Notes under the pieces: generated by a model
Seen by the model: the letters and a program-made list of their open reading frames with translations, nothing else
Told to the model about the DNA's origin: nothing
The model's database searches: none
Program-made: the position numbers and the translations under genes
Assembly (NCBI GenBank): GCA_029573365.1
Contig: JAKQGD010000132.1
Span: forward strand, 1 to 7,442
Source of the DNA: Bacteroidota bacterium
GTDB taxonomy: Bacteria; Bacteroidota; Bacteroidia; Chitinophagales; Saprospiraceae
Direction of reading: 5' to 3'
DNA: 7,442 nucleotides
Shown here: positions 7,384 through 7,442 of the stretch, in pieces
How positions within the stretch are numbered: position 1 is the stretch's first letter
How the letters are laid out: every line of letters begins with the position of its first letter

Positions 7384-7389
7384 AATAAT
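7380..7389 (-). promoter_or_regulatory. Bacteroidota-type -7 promoter box for the three-gene operon
   Basis: The minus strand reads ATTATTTTTG, a full match to TAnnTTTG at 7380-7387 and identical over ten bases to the box before the left-edge gene. It lies 57 nt upstream of the ATG at 7322, implying a leader of about 50 nt. The -33 element is not convincing: only a CTG at 7403-7405 is near the expected spacing. The leader before the ATG shows no Shine-Dalgarno sequence, as is normal in this phylum. Confidence 0.45.
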
Positions 7390-7442
7390 GTAGAGACACA
7401 GGCAGATTACATATTTGGAAATCAATTATGTAATATTTAATG

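Noticed and set aside
7390..7442. Possible end of another gene at the right edge
   Set aside because: The stretch is AT-rich and I could identify no start, recognisable C-terminus or hairpin; it is most likely upstream DNA of the operon.

Overview
The window looks like a chromosomal segment from a Bacteroidota bacterium with a type IX secretion system (T9SS). The evidence is the family content: a PorP/SprF outer-membrane protein, a TPR/beta-propeller/OmpA periplasmic protein of PorE type, and a large Ig/PKD-repeat surface protein ending in a type B (CHU_C, gliding-motility-associated) sorting domain. Promoter boxes of Bacteroidota type (TAnnTTTG) and A-rich leaders instead of Shine-Dalgarno sites agree with this. 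The order or genus cannot be fixed from the sequence; the conserved N-terminus of the surface protein recalls Cytophagales, Saprospirales or Chitinophagales.

Everything convincing lies on the minus strand, so the window reads from right to left. A promoter candidate near 7380-7389, overlapped by a perfect 12-bp palindrome, precedes the PorP/SprF-like gene (7322-6294). After 47 nt comes the PorE-like gene (6246-3847; ATG start preferred over an upstream TTG). After another 25 nt comes the 1201-residue cargo gene (3821-216). A stem-loop terminator candidate (158-187) follows. Then a second promoter candidate (100-109) leads into the first 21 codons of another exported protein, cut off by the window edge.

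The three complete genes very probably form one operon for a single trans-envelope assembly. The repetitive protein is exported through the T9SS by its type B C-terminal domain, the PorP/SprF-like barrel-type protein holds it at the outer membrane, and the PorE-like protein connects that site to the periplasm and probably to peptidoglycan. Each family is known; what the cargo binds is unknown. I found no RNA genes, mobile elements, CRISPR arrays or broken genes.
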